Positions 18,243 to 27,124 of a stretch of DNA of 64,000 nt are shown here, in pieces. The DNA comes from an uncultured Pseudomonadota bacterium (GTDB taxonomy: Bacteria > Myxococcota_A > Bradymonadia > Bradymonadales > Bradymonadaceae). How positions within the stretch are numbered: position 1 is the stretch's first letter; each line of letters begins with the position of its first letter. The stretch spans positions 682,001-746,000 of the forward strand of contig CAJXPB010000001.1 in NCBI GenBank assembly GCA_913057905.1, read 5' to 3'. Position numbers and translations under genes: made by a program. The notes below the pieces were generated by a model. It was given only the letters and a program-made list of their open reading frames with translations, searched no databases and had not been told where the DNA came from.

Positions 18243-19337
18243 GTGAATCCACAGGATTTTCGAACCGAGCTTTCAGGGATCGTCCGGGGGACGGTGGCCA
18301 CTCTGCGCCGCGCAACGCGCAATGCTGCTCACCTGGTCTTCGACGGCAACATCTCGGCACACCGCACTCCACACGAAGTCGTCGACGACGGCGAGATCTA
18401 CCAGCTTCGCCGCTACCGGGAGGATCCGTCCGACGGACCGGTGGTCCTGATGGTTCCTCCCCTGATGGTCACCCCGGAGGTCTACGATATCGCGCCGCGG
18501 CTCAGTGCCGTGGAGTTTCTGTCCAGGTCATTCGACCCGTGGGTCGTCGATTTCGGGGTCCCAGAAGACACACCCGGGGGCCACACACGCGACCTCGCCG
18601 ACCACATCCGGGCGGTCGACGACGCGATCACCTCGGTGTCTGCCAGGACCGGCCGTGAGGTTCACCTGGTCGGATATTCGCAGGGCGGACTCTTCTGCTA
18701 TCAGGCGGCCGCCCTCAGAGACTGCCAAAACGTCGGTTCGGTCATCACTTTCGGCAGCCCCGTCGACCTGCACCAGAACTTGCCGGCTGTGACCGACCGC
18801 GACGCCGCCCGCCGCGTCTTCGAGACGCTCCGCGCCGGACTCGACGTACCACTCGAGGAATTCGGCCGCCTGCCGAGCTGGCTGACCAGCCGTGGCTTCA
18901 AGCTGCTGAACCCGCTCAAAGAAATCGCATATCGGACGAGCCTCCTTTTACACCTCCACGACACGGAGACACTCAAGGAGCGGGCCCCGAAGCGACGTTT
19001 TTTGGACGGCGAGGGCTTCGTCGACTGGCCCGGTCCGGCGTTGCGCGACTTTCTGAAGATCGTGCTCGAAGAAAACCGGATGGCCGACGGGGGCTTCTCC
19101 GTCGGAGATCGAAAGGTATCACTCGACCGGATTGACTGTCCGGTCCTCTACTTCGCCGGGAAAACCGACGATTTCGCCCGTCGACCGGCGGTCTCGGCCA
19201 TCGAGTCGCTGGCTCCGCGCGCATCGGTTCGGGGCATCGATGTCGACACCGGTCACTTCGGGCTCGTGGTCGGCTCCACGTCGATGAACCGGGTCTGGCC
19301 GCGGGTCGCACAATGGCTTCGGGACCACCGCGACTAA
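18243..19337 (+). CDS. Alpha/beta hydrolase related to PHA synthase
   Basis: This 364-residue protein has the class III PHA-synthase-like alpha/beta fold: VVLMVPPLMVTPEVYDI, FDPWVVDFGVPED, the nucleophile elbow VGYSQGGLFCYQAAAL, a cap region, and late DCPVLYFAGKTDDFA and DTGHFGLVVGS supplying Asp and His. The nucleophile is Ser (G-Y-S-Q-G) rather than the Cys of true PHA polymerases, so an esterase, thioesterase or acyltransferase role is more likely than polymer synthesis. The start is GTG. The preceding space holds no clear promoter, and the gene ends 1 base before a convergent phosphoesterase. Confidence 0.8.
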   Translation: MNPQDFRTELSGIVRGTVATLRRATRNAAHLVFDGNISAHRTPHEVVDDGEIYQLRRYREDPSDGPVVLMVPPLMVTPEVYDIAPRLSAVEFLSRSFDPWVVDFGVPEDTPGGHTRDLADHIRAVDDAITSVSARTGREVHLVGYSQGGLFCYQAAALRDCQNVGSVITFGSPVDLHQNLPAVTDRDAARRVFETLRAGLDVPLEEFGRLPSWLTSRGFKLLNPLKEIAYRTSLLLHLHDTETLKERAPKRRFLDGEGFVDWPGPALRDFLKIVLEENRMADGGFSVGDRKVSLDRIDCPVLYFAGKTDDFARRPAVSAIESLAPRASVRGIDVDTGHFGLVVGSTSMNRVWPRVAQWLRDHRD

Positions 19338-19338
19338 C

Positions 19339-20136
19339 TCACTCCTCGTCGTCATCATCCGAGGGAGCCAGCGGCGCGAAACTGGCGTCTCGGATGCTGT
19401 CGGCTCTGGCTTCGGCCTCGGGCATGCCCGATTCGAGGATGGCCTCCACAACCGACTCCGTGTCGTAAGAGATGCGGATATCCTGGAGGGTCCAACCGTT
19501 TCCATTCCACCTGGCGAGTCCGTACGCCGCCTTCTGGTTCCCATCCCAGGGAAACCCGACCGATCCGACGGCCCGCACCCGGCGGTCCCCGAATCGGCCG
19601 GCCATCGGATAGTGAATATGACCGAAGACGGTCATCTGCGCTCGTTCGTTTTGCAGCAGCTCGTCGGCCTCCTCGGGTGACGTCATAGACCAGCCAGAAT
19701 ACGCGTGCGGCTCCACAAGGATGGGCCGCTCAGTGTCGACGGGATTCGCATGCACGACGTGCAGGTGGTTCTCTGCAACGTCGCCCTGTTCAGGCGGTGC
19801 GACGCTCACGTCGAAGGGCCGCGCACCCAGCCAGTCGAGCTGCGAATCTTCCAACTGTTGTCGAGTCCACTCGACGACCGGGTCTTCGCGATGAGCCTCG
19901 TACTTCGTCGTCAAATACTCGTCGGTATTCCCCAGGATCGCGGGGTGGCTCGTCTCCATGACCCGTCGGACGCACTCGGTCGGCTCAGGCCCGTTCACGG
20001 CGTAATCTCCGCCGAAGATGACGGCGTCGATCTCACTTCGATCGGCGATGTCCTCGAGCACGGCTTCCAGGGCACGAAGATTCCCATGAATATCGAAGAC
20101 AAGAGCCACGTTCCGGGCCTCGATCGTCTCTGTCAT
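19339..20136 (-). CDS. Calcineurin-like metallophosphoesterase
   Basis: This 265-residue cytoplasmic protein has the two-metal phosphoesterase motifs in order: FDIHGNLRAL (D-x-H), IFGGDYAVNGP (G-G-D), AILGNTDEYL (G-N-T/H-D), HVVHANP and FGHIHYPMAG (G-H-x-H). The GNTD form and the short length are those of the YfcE/DR1281-like branch acting on small phosphodiesters or nucleotides. The C-terminal 45 residues are acidic. It is transcribed divergently from the DUF302 gene; substrate cannot be assigned. Confidence 0.88.
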   Translation of the reverse strand: MTETIEARNVALVFDIHGNLRALEAVLEDIADRSEIDAVIFGGDYAVNGPEPTECVRRVMETSHPAILGNTDEYLTTKYEAHREDPVVEWTRQQLEDSQLDWLGARPFDVSVAPPEQGDVAENHLHVVHANPVDTERPILVEPHAYSGWSMTSPEEADELLQNERAQMTVFGHIHYPMAGRFGDRRVRAVGSVGFPWDGNQKAAYGLARWNGNGWTLQDIRISYDTESVVEAILESGMPEAEARADSIRDASFAPLAPSDDDDEE

Positions 20137-20263
20137 CGGTCAGGTACCTTCGGAGGGGATCAGATTCAGACGCTTCCTTTGACTCAGCGCCAATCGTGGG
20201 GATCTTCCGGCTGCAGCATCTCTGTACCCAGTTTCATTTTGTCAAAACGACTGGAGGTATTCG

Positions 20264-20665
20264 ATGAAGAGCGGCGATTACGGTTATCAGAAGGAACTCG
20301 GCGATGTCGACTTCGACGAAGCTGTCGAACGCGTCACCGAAGCACTTTCGAACGAAGGTTTCGGTGTCCTCACCGACATCGACGTAAAGGGTGTGTTCAA
20401 AAAGAAGCTGGACAAGAACTTTCGCGACTACCGCATCCTCGGTGCCTGCAATCCGAATCTGGCCTTCAATGCGATCCAGGCCGAACCCGACATCGGGGCG
20501 CTGCTCCCGTGTAATGTGGTGGTTCAACGTTCCGAAGACGGGGGTGGCACGCGGGTCACCTTGCTGAAACCCTCCGCCATGCTGGCAATGGTCGATGACG
20601 AGGCCGTCGGCGACGTTGCCGAGGACGCCGATGCACGCCTCCAACGCGTACTCGAATCCCTCTGA
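20264..20665 (+). CDS. DUF302 domain protein
   Basis: This 133-residue soluble protein is a single DUF302 domain, recognised from GYQKELGDVDFDEAVERVTEAL, the GFGVLTDIDVK strand, FRDYRILGACNPNLA and the ALLPCNVVV strand before an acidic tail. The family is small alpha/beta with an unknown, possibly heavy-metal- or heme-related role; the conserved ACNP Cys is present. A strong TGGAGGT ribosome site sits before the ATG, and the upstream gap has a short inverted repeat (TTTTG-T-CAAAA). It ends 15 bases from a convergent lipoprotein gene. Confidence 0.88.
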   Translation: MKSGDYGYQKELGDVDFDEAVERVTEALSNEGFGVLTDIDVKGVFKKKLDKNFRDYRILGACNPNLAFNAIQAEPDIGALLPCNVVVQRSEDGGGTRVTLLKPSAMLAMVDDEAVGDVAEDADARLQRVLESL

Positions 20666-20680
20666 GAGCGGCCTGCGATC

Positions 20681-23600
20681 CTAGCGATCCGGCCTGCGCT
20701 CGAAGTTCCAGCGGACCATCGAGTAGCCGTGCCAGCTCGAAGCGTACAGATCCCGGTAGGTGAAGTTGTTCAGCCCCGCGGCCTTGGCATCTACGCCCAT
20801 CAGGATCATGTAGACCCGGCCCGACGGAAAGGGCGCCGGCCGTGTCTCGGCGGGTAGGTCGTCAAAGCTCGGGAACGACGGCAGCCGAACCGTCGTCTCC
20901 CGGCCATCCATCAGGTACTCCCAGAACTCGCGACCCTCTCGGTTGTAGAGGATGACTCGCCAGAAGTCCGGGAACGGAGGTCCGGTGGCCTGAAACCGAA
21001 TGGAACGTCCGTTCCAGATAGACCCCGGCTGGGGCTCCACGGGCTCGGGCACATCCAGAAGCGCGGGCATCTCGACCGCCGCCCCCGTATCGACGACATC
21101 GGTCCGTACCATCTCCGAGAACGGGTCCCCACCAGCGGTGTAACTGCCGGCGACGACGGTCAGCGACACGTCTGCGAGTGCCCCCTCGAATTCCGGGAGT
21201 CGGGGGACCTCCAATACGGTGCCGAGCCCGGTGGCAGGTGTCGGGGCCGGAAATACACCTTCAAAGCCGAAATCGAAGAAGACTTCGGCGCGGTTCTGGT
21301 TGGGTCCTCCGGGCGCGTAGATGGGTCGAGACACCTTCACCGCCAGGCTTTCGTCGAGCCGATGTGCGCATCGAATATCGGCTTCGACCTGGGCCCCCTC
21401 GGCGACGTTGATATACCGATGCACACCCATGAACCGGGGCGTGAAGGTGTCGGTCGAAGCATCGTAATCACCGCACAACGCCACGGCGGCGACGTCGCCG
21501 ATGCGGGAGTCGATCTCGAATCGGCCCTCGCCGAAGGTGACCGAACCCGGCCCCGGCTCGACGGTGCCGTAGCGACGTTGTCTGCGAGTCACCGCCACTT
21601 TGGCAATGTCGAACTCCGTGGTGGCGCCCGGCTGATCGACCTTCCTGGGGCCCAGGACCTCACCGGTAATTCGACCCGACGGGGTCCCTCCTTCACCGCC
21701 GCCACCGCCACTTGGAGGTGGGTCTTCGAGAGGGCTCAAAAAGAGCGTGATATTCTGCGCATCGACCTCGCGCACCGTCGCAGACGAAAACCCGGCGGCC
21801 GTCGCGGTCACCGTCTGGGGTCCCATCACTCCCGGCCCCGACAGTGTGATCTGCCCCGACCCGTTGGTCACGCCCGAATACGGCGTATCACTTCGCGTCG
21901 AGAGCATCACGAAGGCATCCTCGATCGGACCGCCGGAATCGGAAAAGACACTGACGTTAACGGCCCCATTGACCGGTCCTCCGTCGACACCCCCGTAGCG
22001 GCTTGCAGGATTGAAGTACTCATACAGGTAGGGCCCGGCGGCCGACTGGTCCCCGCGTCGAACGTCAATATCGACGGTTCCAACACTGCCGGATGGCGCA
22101 GTCACAACCATCCGATACGGGCCAGGTGTTGAAGATATGGTGGCGGGTTCGTCGCCGAAGCTCACCTCATTCGAAGCCTCGAATCCCCGCCCCCGAATCA
22201 CGACCCGAGTGCCCCCGGCCACCGCGCCCCGAACCGGTGAGAACCCCCAGACCTCCAGGGGCTCTCGGTAGCGAAACCCGTCGGCAATCGTCTTTTCGAC
22301 GGACCCGCGTTTCAGATGAACATCCACTGTTCCAGGGCCGTGTGCAGGTGTTGTCGCCGTGATCCGTCGGTCGGAGTCAACTGAAAATTGCGCGGGCAGC
22401 CCGCCGAACTCGACCCGCTCTAAGCCCTCGAAGCCACGACCCTTCACGACAACGGTACTGCCTCCCCGCGACGGCCCCACCGCCGGATCGAGTGAGTCGA
22501 CTTCGACCGGATCGACGAACGTGAACGCATCGGTCAGCCGTTGCGCACCGCGCTCGGAGCCGCGAACAACCACATCGACGGTACCAGGGGGATGCGCCGA
22601 TGTCTGCACAAGGAGCCACGTCTCGTGGCGTTCGAGCACCTGCGCTTGCGACGAGCCAAATTCGACCTCGATGTCCGGGGTATCGAGCCCCTGACCGACC
22701 ACGGTCACCTCAGTCCCACCATCGGAGGGCCCGGTCTGTGGACGAATGGCCGCAACGTCGTTTCCGGGATCCGACGTGTACAGGTACCCATTCTCGACGA
22801 CGGCCGCCGCGCCCGGGCCAGTGACGACCACATCCACCAACCCTGCCTGGTGGGCAGGGGTCCGCACGGTAATTGTGCTCCCCTCTCGTTCCACGATCGT
22901 GGCAGGACGACCCCCGAACTGGACTGTCGTCGAATCGTCGATCCCAGTGGCCTCGAGGGTGACTGCGGTGTCTCCGGTAGTGGGGCCGGCCGCCGGGTCG
23001 ATCGATTCGACCTCCACGGGAGGCACGTACACAATACCATCGACCAAGGATGCCGAATCTTGCGACGTCGTTACCCGTAGCGCCGCCTCGCCCGGTTCCC
23101 CAGGAGGCACGACGACCCGCAGTCGCGTGGACGAGACACGGTCCGTGCGCACGGCCGCTCGACCGCCGATGCTGACTCCTAGTGGCGGTTCAAACCCCGT
23201 GCCGCGGACGGTCACTTGAACGCCACCTTCGACCGGCACGCGCCGGGGAGTCACCGACTCGACTGTCAGTCCATCTACGTAGGTATAGGCATCGGACAGC
23301 GAAACGGAGTCACCGGAGGGCCTCACCGCCTTGACGGTGGCGCTCCCGGGGCCGGATGCCTGTGGGACCGTGGCCGTCCAGCCCTGGCCCGACCTGCGGA
23401 CATCGGCCCTGATTCCTCCGAAAAACAGGCTCGTCTCCGACAGACCGGTTCCGTCGATTCGAACTTCATTCCCACCGGAGACCGGGCCCGATGAAGGCAC
23501 CACACCCGTGAGCGTGAGTTCGGCCGGCCCAGTGTCTTCGGACGTGCCAAAATCCCAGCCGGTGGAGCCATCGCCGGGGTCCTGTCGGGCCCCGTCGGTC

Positions 23601-23764
23601 GAGAGGTCGCCGACATCGCCGACGTCGAACCCGGAATCACGGTCAACGCGGCTGTCTGCCGAGTTCGGTTGTCCCGTCGTATCCAACGAGCAACCGGCAA
23701 CGAGGATCAGCCCCAAAAGAGGTAGCCACCATCGTCTCTGGCAATCACTCGGGTCGGGCTGCAT
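20681..23764 (-). CDS. Six-IPT/TIG surface lipoprotein (first of tandem pair)
   Basis: This 1027-residue protein has a lipobox LVAGC (Cys25) and an acidic, disordered stretch to about residue 75. Six IPT/TIG immunoglobulin-like repeats of about 85 residues follow, each with a P-x-x-G-P-x-x-G-G-x-x-V opening and a V-x-F-G-G/S-x-x-A strand (ISSTPG-bearing repeat is the sixth). Next come a carboxypeptidase-regulatory-like domain (NVSVFSDSGGPIEDAFVML), a Pro/Gly hinge (PPPSGGGGG) and a C-terminal domain of about 300 residues. It is probably an outer-surface adhesion or binding protein. GAGGAG precedes the ATG. It lies 55 bases after a paralogue of identical layout, in one transcript. Confidence 0.88.
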   Translation of the reverse strand: MQPDPSDCQRRWWLPLLGLILVAGCSLDTTGQPNSADSRVDRDSGFDVGDVGDLSTDGARQDPGDGSTGWDFGTSEDTGPAELTLTGVVPSSGPVSGGNEVRIDGTGLSETSLFFGGIRADVRRSGQGWTATVPQASGPGSATVKAVRPSGDSVSLSDAYTYVDGLTVESVTPRRVPVEGGVQVTVRGTGFEPPLGVSIGGRAAVRTDRVSSTRLRVVVPPGEPGEAALRVTTSQDSASLVDGIVYVPPVEVESIDPAAGPTTGDTAVTLEATGIDDSTTVQFGGRPATIVEREGSTITVRTPAHQAGLVDVVVTGPGAAAVVENGYLYTSDPGNDVAAIRPQTGPSDGGTEVTVVGQGLDTPDIEVEFGSSQAQVLERHETWLLVQTSAHPPGTVDVVVRGSERGAQRLTDAFTFVDPVEVDSLDPAVGPSRGGSTVVVKGRGFEGLERVEFGGLPAQFSVDSDRRITATTPAHGPGTVDVHLKRGSVEKTIADGFRYREPLEVWGFSPVRGAVAGGTRVVIRGRGFEASNEVSFGDEPATISSTPGPYRMVVTAPSGSVGTVDIDVRRGDQSAAGPYLYEYFNPASRYGGVDGGPVNGAVNVSVFSDSGGPIEDAFVMLSTRSDTPYSGVTNGSGQITLSGPGVMGPQTVTATAAGFSSATVREVDAQNITLFLSPLEDPPPSGGGGGEGGTPSGRITGEVLGPRKVDQPGATTEFDIAKVAVTRRQRRYGTVEPGPGSVTFGEGRFEIDSRIGDVAAVALCGDYDASTDTFTPRFMGVHRYINVAEGAQVEADIRCAHRLDESLAVKVSRPIYAPGGPNQNRAEVFFDFGFEGVFPAPTPATGLGTVLEVPRLPEFEGALADVSLTVVAGSYTAGGDPFSEMVRTDVVDTGAAVEMPALLDVPEPVEPQPGSIWNGRSIRFQATGPPFPDFWRVILYNREGREFWEYLMDGRETTVRLPSFPSFDDLPAETRPAPFPSGRVYMILMGVDAKAAGLNNFTYRDLYASSWHGYSMVRWNFERRPDR

Positions 23765-23819
23765 GCCTGCTCCTCAGGTTCGTTCGCTCCGCTCGAGGCG
23801 GTGGCCCCGGCGAAGGAAC

Positions 23820-26800
23820 TCAAAACTGGATACCCGACACGTCCGCCGAATAGGCATCCCAACTGGCGATGCTCAGATCTGAGTACCCGAAGTTCTGGTA
23901 GGTCGCCGTCGGATGTTCGATACCGATAATCTGAAGTGTATAACCGCCCCCCGGGTACGGCTGAGGACGAATTTCCTCAGGAATATCCGACAGATCCGGA
24001 AAGTTCGGCAGGTTCACCGTGTTATCCGTGCCGTCGGCGAAGGCCTCCAAGACCGTCGTTCCGAAGGCGCCGAGCACCTGGATGCGCCAGAAGTCGGGGC
24101 GATTCGATGAGTTCGTCTGGAACGAAATCGTCCCGCCCGGGCCCACCCGATAGTTTGGAGGCCCCGGCACCGAGATTTCGGGCACAGCCGGCAGGGGAGG
24201 CATTTGGACGGTCCCCGATGTCGACGCCACGCCCTTCTTGATGCCGATGGACTGAGGGGCTCCCAACTGGCCCTGGTCGGTGAACGTATAGACGCCGCCC
24301 TCGAAAATCATCTCCACACCGGAGAGCTGTCCGCTCAGTGAGGGGTGATGGTTCAGCGTCACCACATCGGAGCTGGAGCTAGCGCGCGGGAGCTGCCCGA
24401 AGACACCTTCGAACCCGAAGTTCAGATACGAGTTCACGGAACGAACCTGGGTTCCCTGACTGATATTCGGGGCGTTGTTCACCTTCACATCCACACTCGT
24501 CGTCAGGGGGATGTTCAGGTCGATATCGCGGTTGTAGGTCGAGCCGCCCGAGGCTTGCTGATAGCGGACCACCCCCATCTGCAGGGGCGTGAACACCTCG
24601 GTGTTGCGATTGCGGAGTCCGCCTATGGCAACCAGGGCCAGGTCCCCGGTTCGCGACGTGAGGGTGTAGTTTCCGTTTGAATTCAGGACCGCGCCAGAAC
24701 CGGGGTCCGGATTGTTCGACCACGGACTGCGCTTGGTGGTGTAGATCTGGGCTTCGCGGACCTCGTAGGCGCCGTTTCGGGCGATCTTATCCAGGCCGGT
24801 CAGCTTCCCTTTGAAGGTCGCCGTCGGCGGACCCTGGGGCGGGGGACCGGACGACGGGGCCGGGGACAGGAAGATCGTCACGTTTTCCGCATTTACTTGC
24901 TGGACGGTCGTCGTCGAGTAGTTTTTGGCAATCGCCGTGATCGTCTGCGCCCCTTTGATGTCGGGGCCCGACAGGGTCACAAGGCCGTCCTCGTTCGTCT
25001 GGCCGGTGTACTGGGTGTTCGCGCTGGTCGACAGCATGACGAACGCGTACTGAATCGGGCTTCCGTTTGTCCCATAGACCGATACATTCACCGAACCATT
25101 GATCGGCCCCCCCCAGGTCCCGCCGCTTCGCGCTCCTGGGTTATAGTACGTGAACCGATCGGGGGAGGTGATGGTCGTCGAATCCCGGGTCACGTTGACG
25201 TCCACAGTCGCCGGGTTGGCCGGCGGAGTCCGCGCGGCGAGGGTCTGCGAATCGAGAACCTTGACCGACGCAGCCGGCTGACCGCCGAAGGTCACCGAGG
25301 GGGTCGTTGTGCCCACGAATCCCTGCCCACGAATCTCGACGTAGGTGTTGCCGGCCATGCTTCCGCGCGCCGGAGCGAGGCCGAAGACATCCAGCGGTTC
25401 GGTGAACGAAAATCCGTCCTCCAGTGTGGCGCTCAAGTCACCGCGCTCGACCACGATGTCGACCGTGCCCGGTGCTCGGGATGGAGCCGTCGCCTCGATT
25501 TCGGTGTTGGAGATCACCGTGTAGGCCGCCTGCACGCCACCGAAGGTCACGCTCTGGGTTCCCGAGAAGCCGATCCCGTTGAGTGTCACGGTTGTTCCGC
25601 CGGCGGTCGGCCCCTCGGCCGGGCTCGCCGAATCAACCGACAGGTCGGGTACGTACTCAAGGGCGTTCGACAACGTATCTGTCGAGTCTTGGTTGGTCGC
25701 CGTGATATCGACCGTGCCTGGCGCGTGAGCCGGTGCCGCCACTTCAACCCATCCCTGCCCGGTCTGGGTCGGGGTCACCACGGAGCCTCCCACGTTCAAC
25801 TGGGCGGAATCGACTCCCGGTCCGATGATCTGGAGGATCGTGCCACCGCTGGCCTGCACGGTATCGGGGATCACCTTCACGACATCGAGTGTCGGTGTGC
25901 CCGAGTAGTAGACGTATCCCTTCGTCAACACATCCGACGATCCGACCGGGGCCTGGGCGACAACATCGACCGGCCCGACGCCTCTCGCCGAAGCCGGCGC
26001 GGTCACCTGAGCGCTCGTTCCGCTGGAGTCGACCGACTGAACGGTCGCCTGCGACGAGCCAAAGAGCACGGTCATCCCGCTGGTAAAGCCAGACCCATTG
26101 AGGGTCACCGTCTGGCCGCCGGAGACATCTCCGGTCGCGGGCCGAACCGAATCGATGACCACGGGATCGTAGTAGGTGACTGCATTCGGCATTCGATACG
26201 TATCGTCGGCGTTGGTCACCCGCAGCAGCGCCTTCCCGGCCGTGCCAGAGGGCGTCAGGACACGCAGCGTCGAGGCATCAACAAACTCCGTATTTGGTGC
26301 CGTTGAACCGCCGATGCTCGCCCGAGTTTCAGGGGTGAATCCGGCGCCCTTGAGCGTGATTTCAGTCCCCCCCTCGGTCGAGATCGTCGACGGGGTGACT
26401 GAATCGACACGCAGCGTCGCCGTGTAGGTATATCCATCGGTCAACTGGGCTTCGCCCGTCTCCGGATCGATCGCCTTGACGGTCACCGTCCCGGTAGACG
26501 ACCCGGCCGGCGCCTGACCGACGAGCGACCCTTCGACGACGTTGACCGTCGCCTCATTTCCGCCGAAGAAGACGACGGTATCTTCGGTGAACCCCTGTCC
26601 TCGAATCGTAAACTGGGTTCCTCCTTCGAGTGGGCCCCGGTCCGGCGTGATGCGGGTCAGCGCCAGCGGTTGAAGGCCCATGTCGGCATCATCCCCTGTG
26701 TCGGGCTGGCGAATGTCCCAGCCAGGGCCATCATCGCCGTCGGCATCTTCTCCTGATTCTCCGTCGGCTGCTCCATCGGGATCTACATCGCCGCTGTTGC

Positions 26801-27008
26801 CATCTTCGGCGTCCATGCCACCGTCGAGGCCGACCTCGATATCGGCACCGCCATCGGCACCTCCGGCGTCTTTGTCGGTCCCCAGATCCTCGCTGCACCC
26901 CACCCCGAGCACCATGAGCACCGCCAACACCAACATTCGAAGGGAAGTTGCGGCACCGGCCGTCACCGCGTCCGTCCGTCCACTCTGCGACGTTCGGGCG
27001 TCATCCAT
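23820..27008 (-). CDS. Six-IPT/TIG surface lipoprotein (second of tandem pair)
   Basis: This 1062-residue lipoprotein mirrors its downstream neighbour: lipobox LGVGC (Cys38), an Asp/Gly-rich spacer (residues 40-110), six IPT/TIG repeats (GGTQFTIRGQGF is the first), the matching GPINGSVNVSVYG regulatory-like domain, and a C-terminal domain whose PGGGYTLQIIGIEHPT and WDAYS end corresponds to the other protein's. The ATG has a well-spaced GAGGT site; an internal ATG 24 codons in would give a shorter signal peptide but lacks one. A good promoter lies 57-85 bases upstream, so the pair is likely transcribed together. Ligand unknown. Confidence 0.88.
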   Translation of the reverse strand: MDDARTSQSGRTDAVTAGAATSLRMLVLAVLMVLGVGCSEDLGTDKDAGGADGGADIEVGLDGGMDAEDGNSGDVDPDGAADGESGEDADGDDGPGWDIRQPDTGDDADMGLQPLALTRITPDRGPLEGGTQFTIRGQGFTEDTVVFFGGNEATVNVVEGSLVGQAPAGSSTGTVTVKAIDPETGEAQLTDGYTYTATLRVDSVTPSTISTEGGTEITLKGAGFTPETRASIGGSTAPNTEFVDASTLRVLTPSGTAGKALLRVTNADDTYRMPNAVTYYDPVVIDSVRPATGDVSGGQTVTLNGSGFTSGMTVLFGSSQATVQSVDSSGTSAQVTAPASARGVGPVDVVAQAPVGSSDVLTKGYVYYSGTPTLDVVKVIPDTVQASGGTILQIIGPGVDSAQLNVGGSVVTPTQTGQGWVEVAAPAHAPGTVDITATNQDSTDTLSNALEYVPDLSVDSASPAEGPTAGGTTVTLNGIGFSGTQSVTFGGVQAAYTVISNTEIEATAPSRAPGTVDIVVERGDLSATLEDGFSFTEPLDVFGLAPARGSMAGNTYVEIRGQGFVGTTTPSVTFGGQPAASVKVLDSQTLAARTPPANPATVDVNVTRDSTTITSPDRFTYYNPGARSGGTWGGPINGSVNVSVYGTNGSPIQYAFVMLSTSANTQYTGQTNEDGLVTLSGPDIKGAQTITAIAKNYSTTTVQQVNAENVTIFLSPAPSSGPPPQGPPTATFKGKLTGLDKIARNGAYEVREAQIYTTKRSPWSNNPDPGSGAVLNSNGNYTLTSRTGDLALVAIGGLRNRNTEVFTPLQMGVVRYQQASGGSTYNRDIDLNIPLTTSVDVKVNNAPNISQGTQVRSVNSYLNFGFEGVFGQLPRASSSSDVVTLNHHPSLSGQLSGVEMIFEGGVYTFTDQGQLGAPQSIGIKKGVASTSGTVQMPPLPAVPEISVPGPPNYRVGPGGTISFQTNSSNRPDFWRIQVLGAFGTTVLEAFADGTDNTVNLPNFPDLSDIPEEIRPQPYPGGGYTLQIIGIEHPTATYQNFGYSDLSIASWDAYSADVSGIQF

Positions 27009-27064
27009 GTCAGACCTCGAAGAATCCAGTACTGGTTCGGTTGGGAAGTCTCTATCGCACGGGA

Positions 27065-27093
27065 ACTATAGGTCTCCCGGGCGCGGATATCAA
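27065..27093 (-). promoter_or_regulatory. Sigma-70-type promoter for the IPT lipoprotein pair
   Basis: On the minus strand TTGATA and TATAGT stand 17 bases apart, each one mismatch from consensus. The start point would fall about 50 bases before the first IPT lipoprotein ATG. This is the best -35/-10 match I found in the window. Confidence 0.6.
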
Positions 27094-27124
27094 ACTGAAG
27101 GTCGACCCCGCGTCGTCCCTTGCG

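Noticed and set aside
18243-19337. Calling the hydrolase a PHA synthase
   Set aside because: The nucleophile elbow is G-Y-S-Q-G, with serine in place of the cysteine essential in polymerases, and no phasin or PhaE gene adjoins it.
24897-26306. A 469-codon open frame on the plus strand opposite the second IPT lipoprotein
   Set aside because: It lies wholly antisense to a clear multi-domain lipoprotein, its translation is Arg/Gly-rich with no domain, and similar long shadow frames occur opposite most GC-rich genes here.
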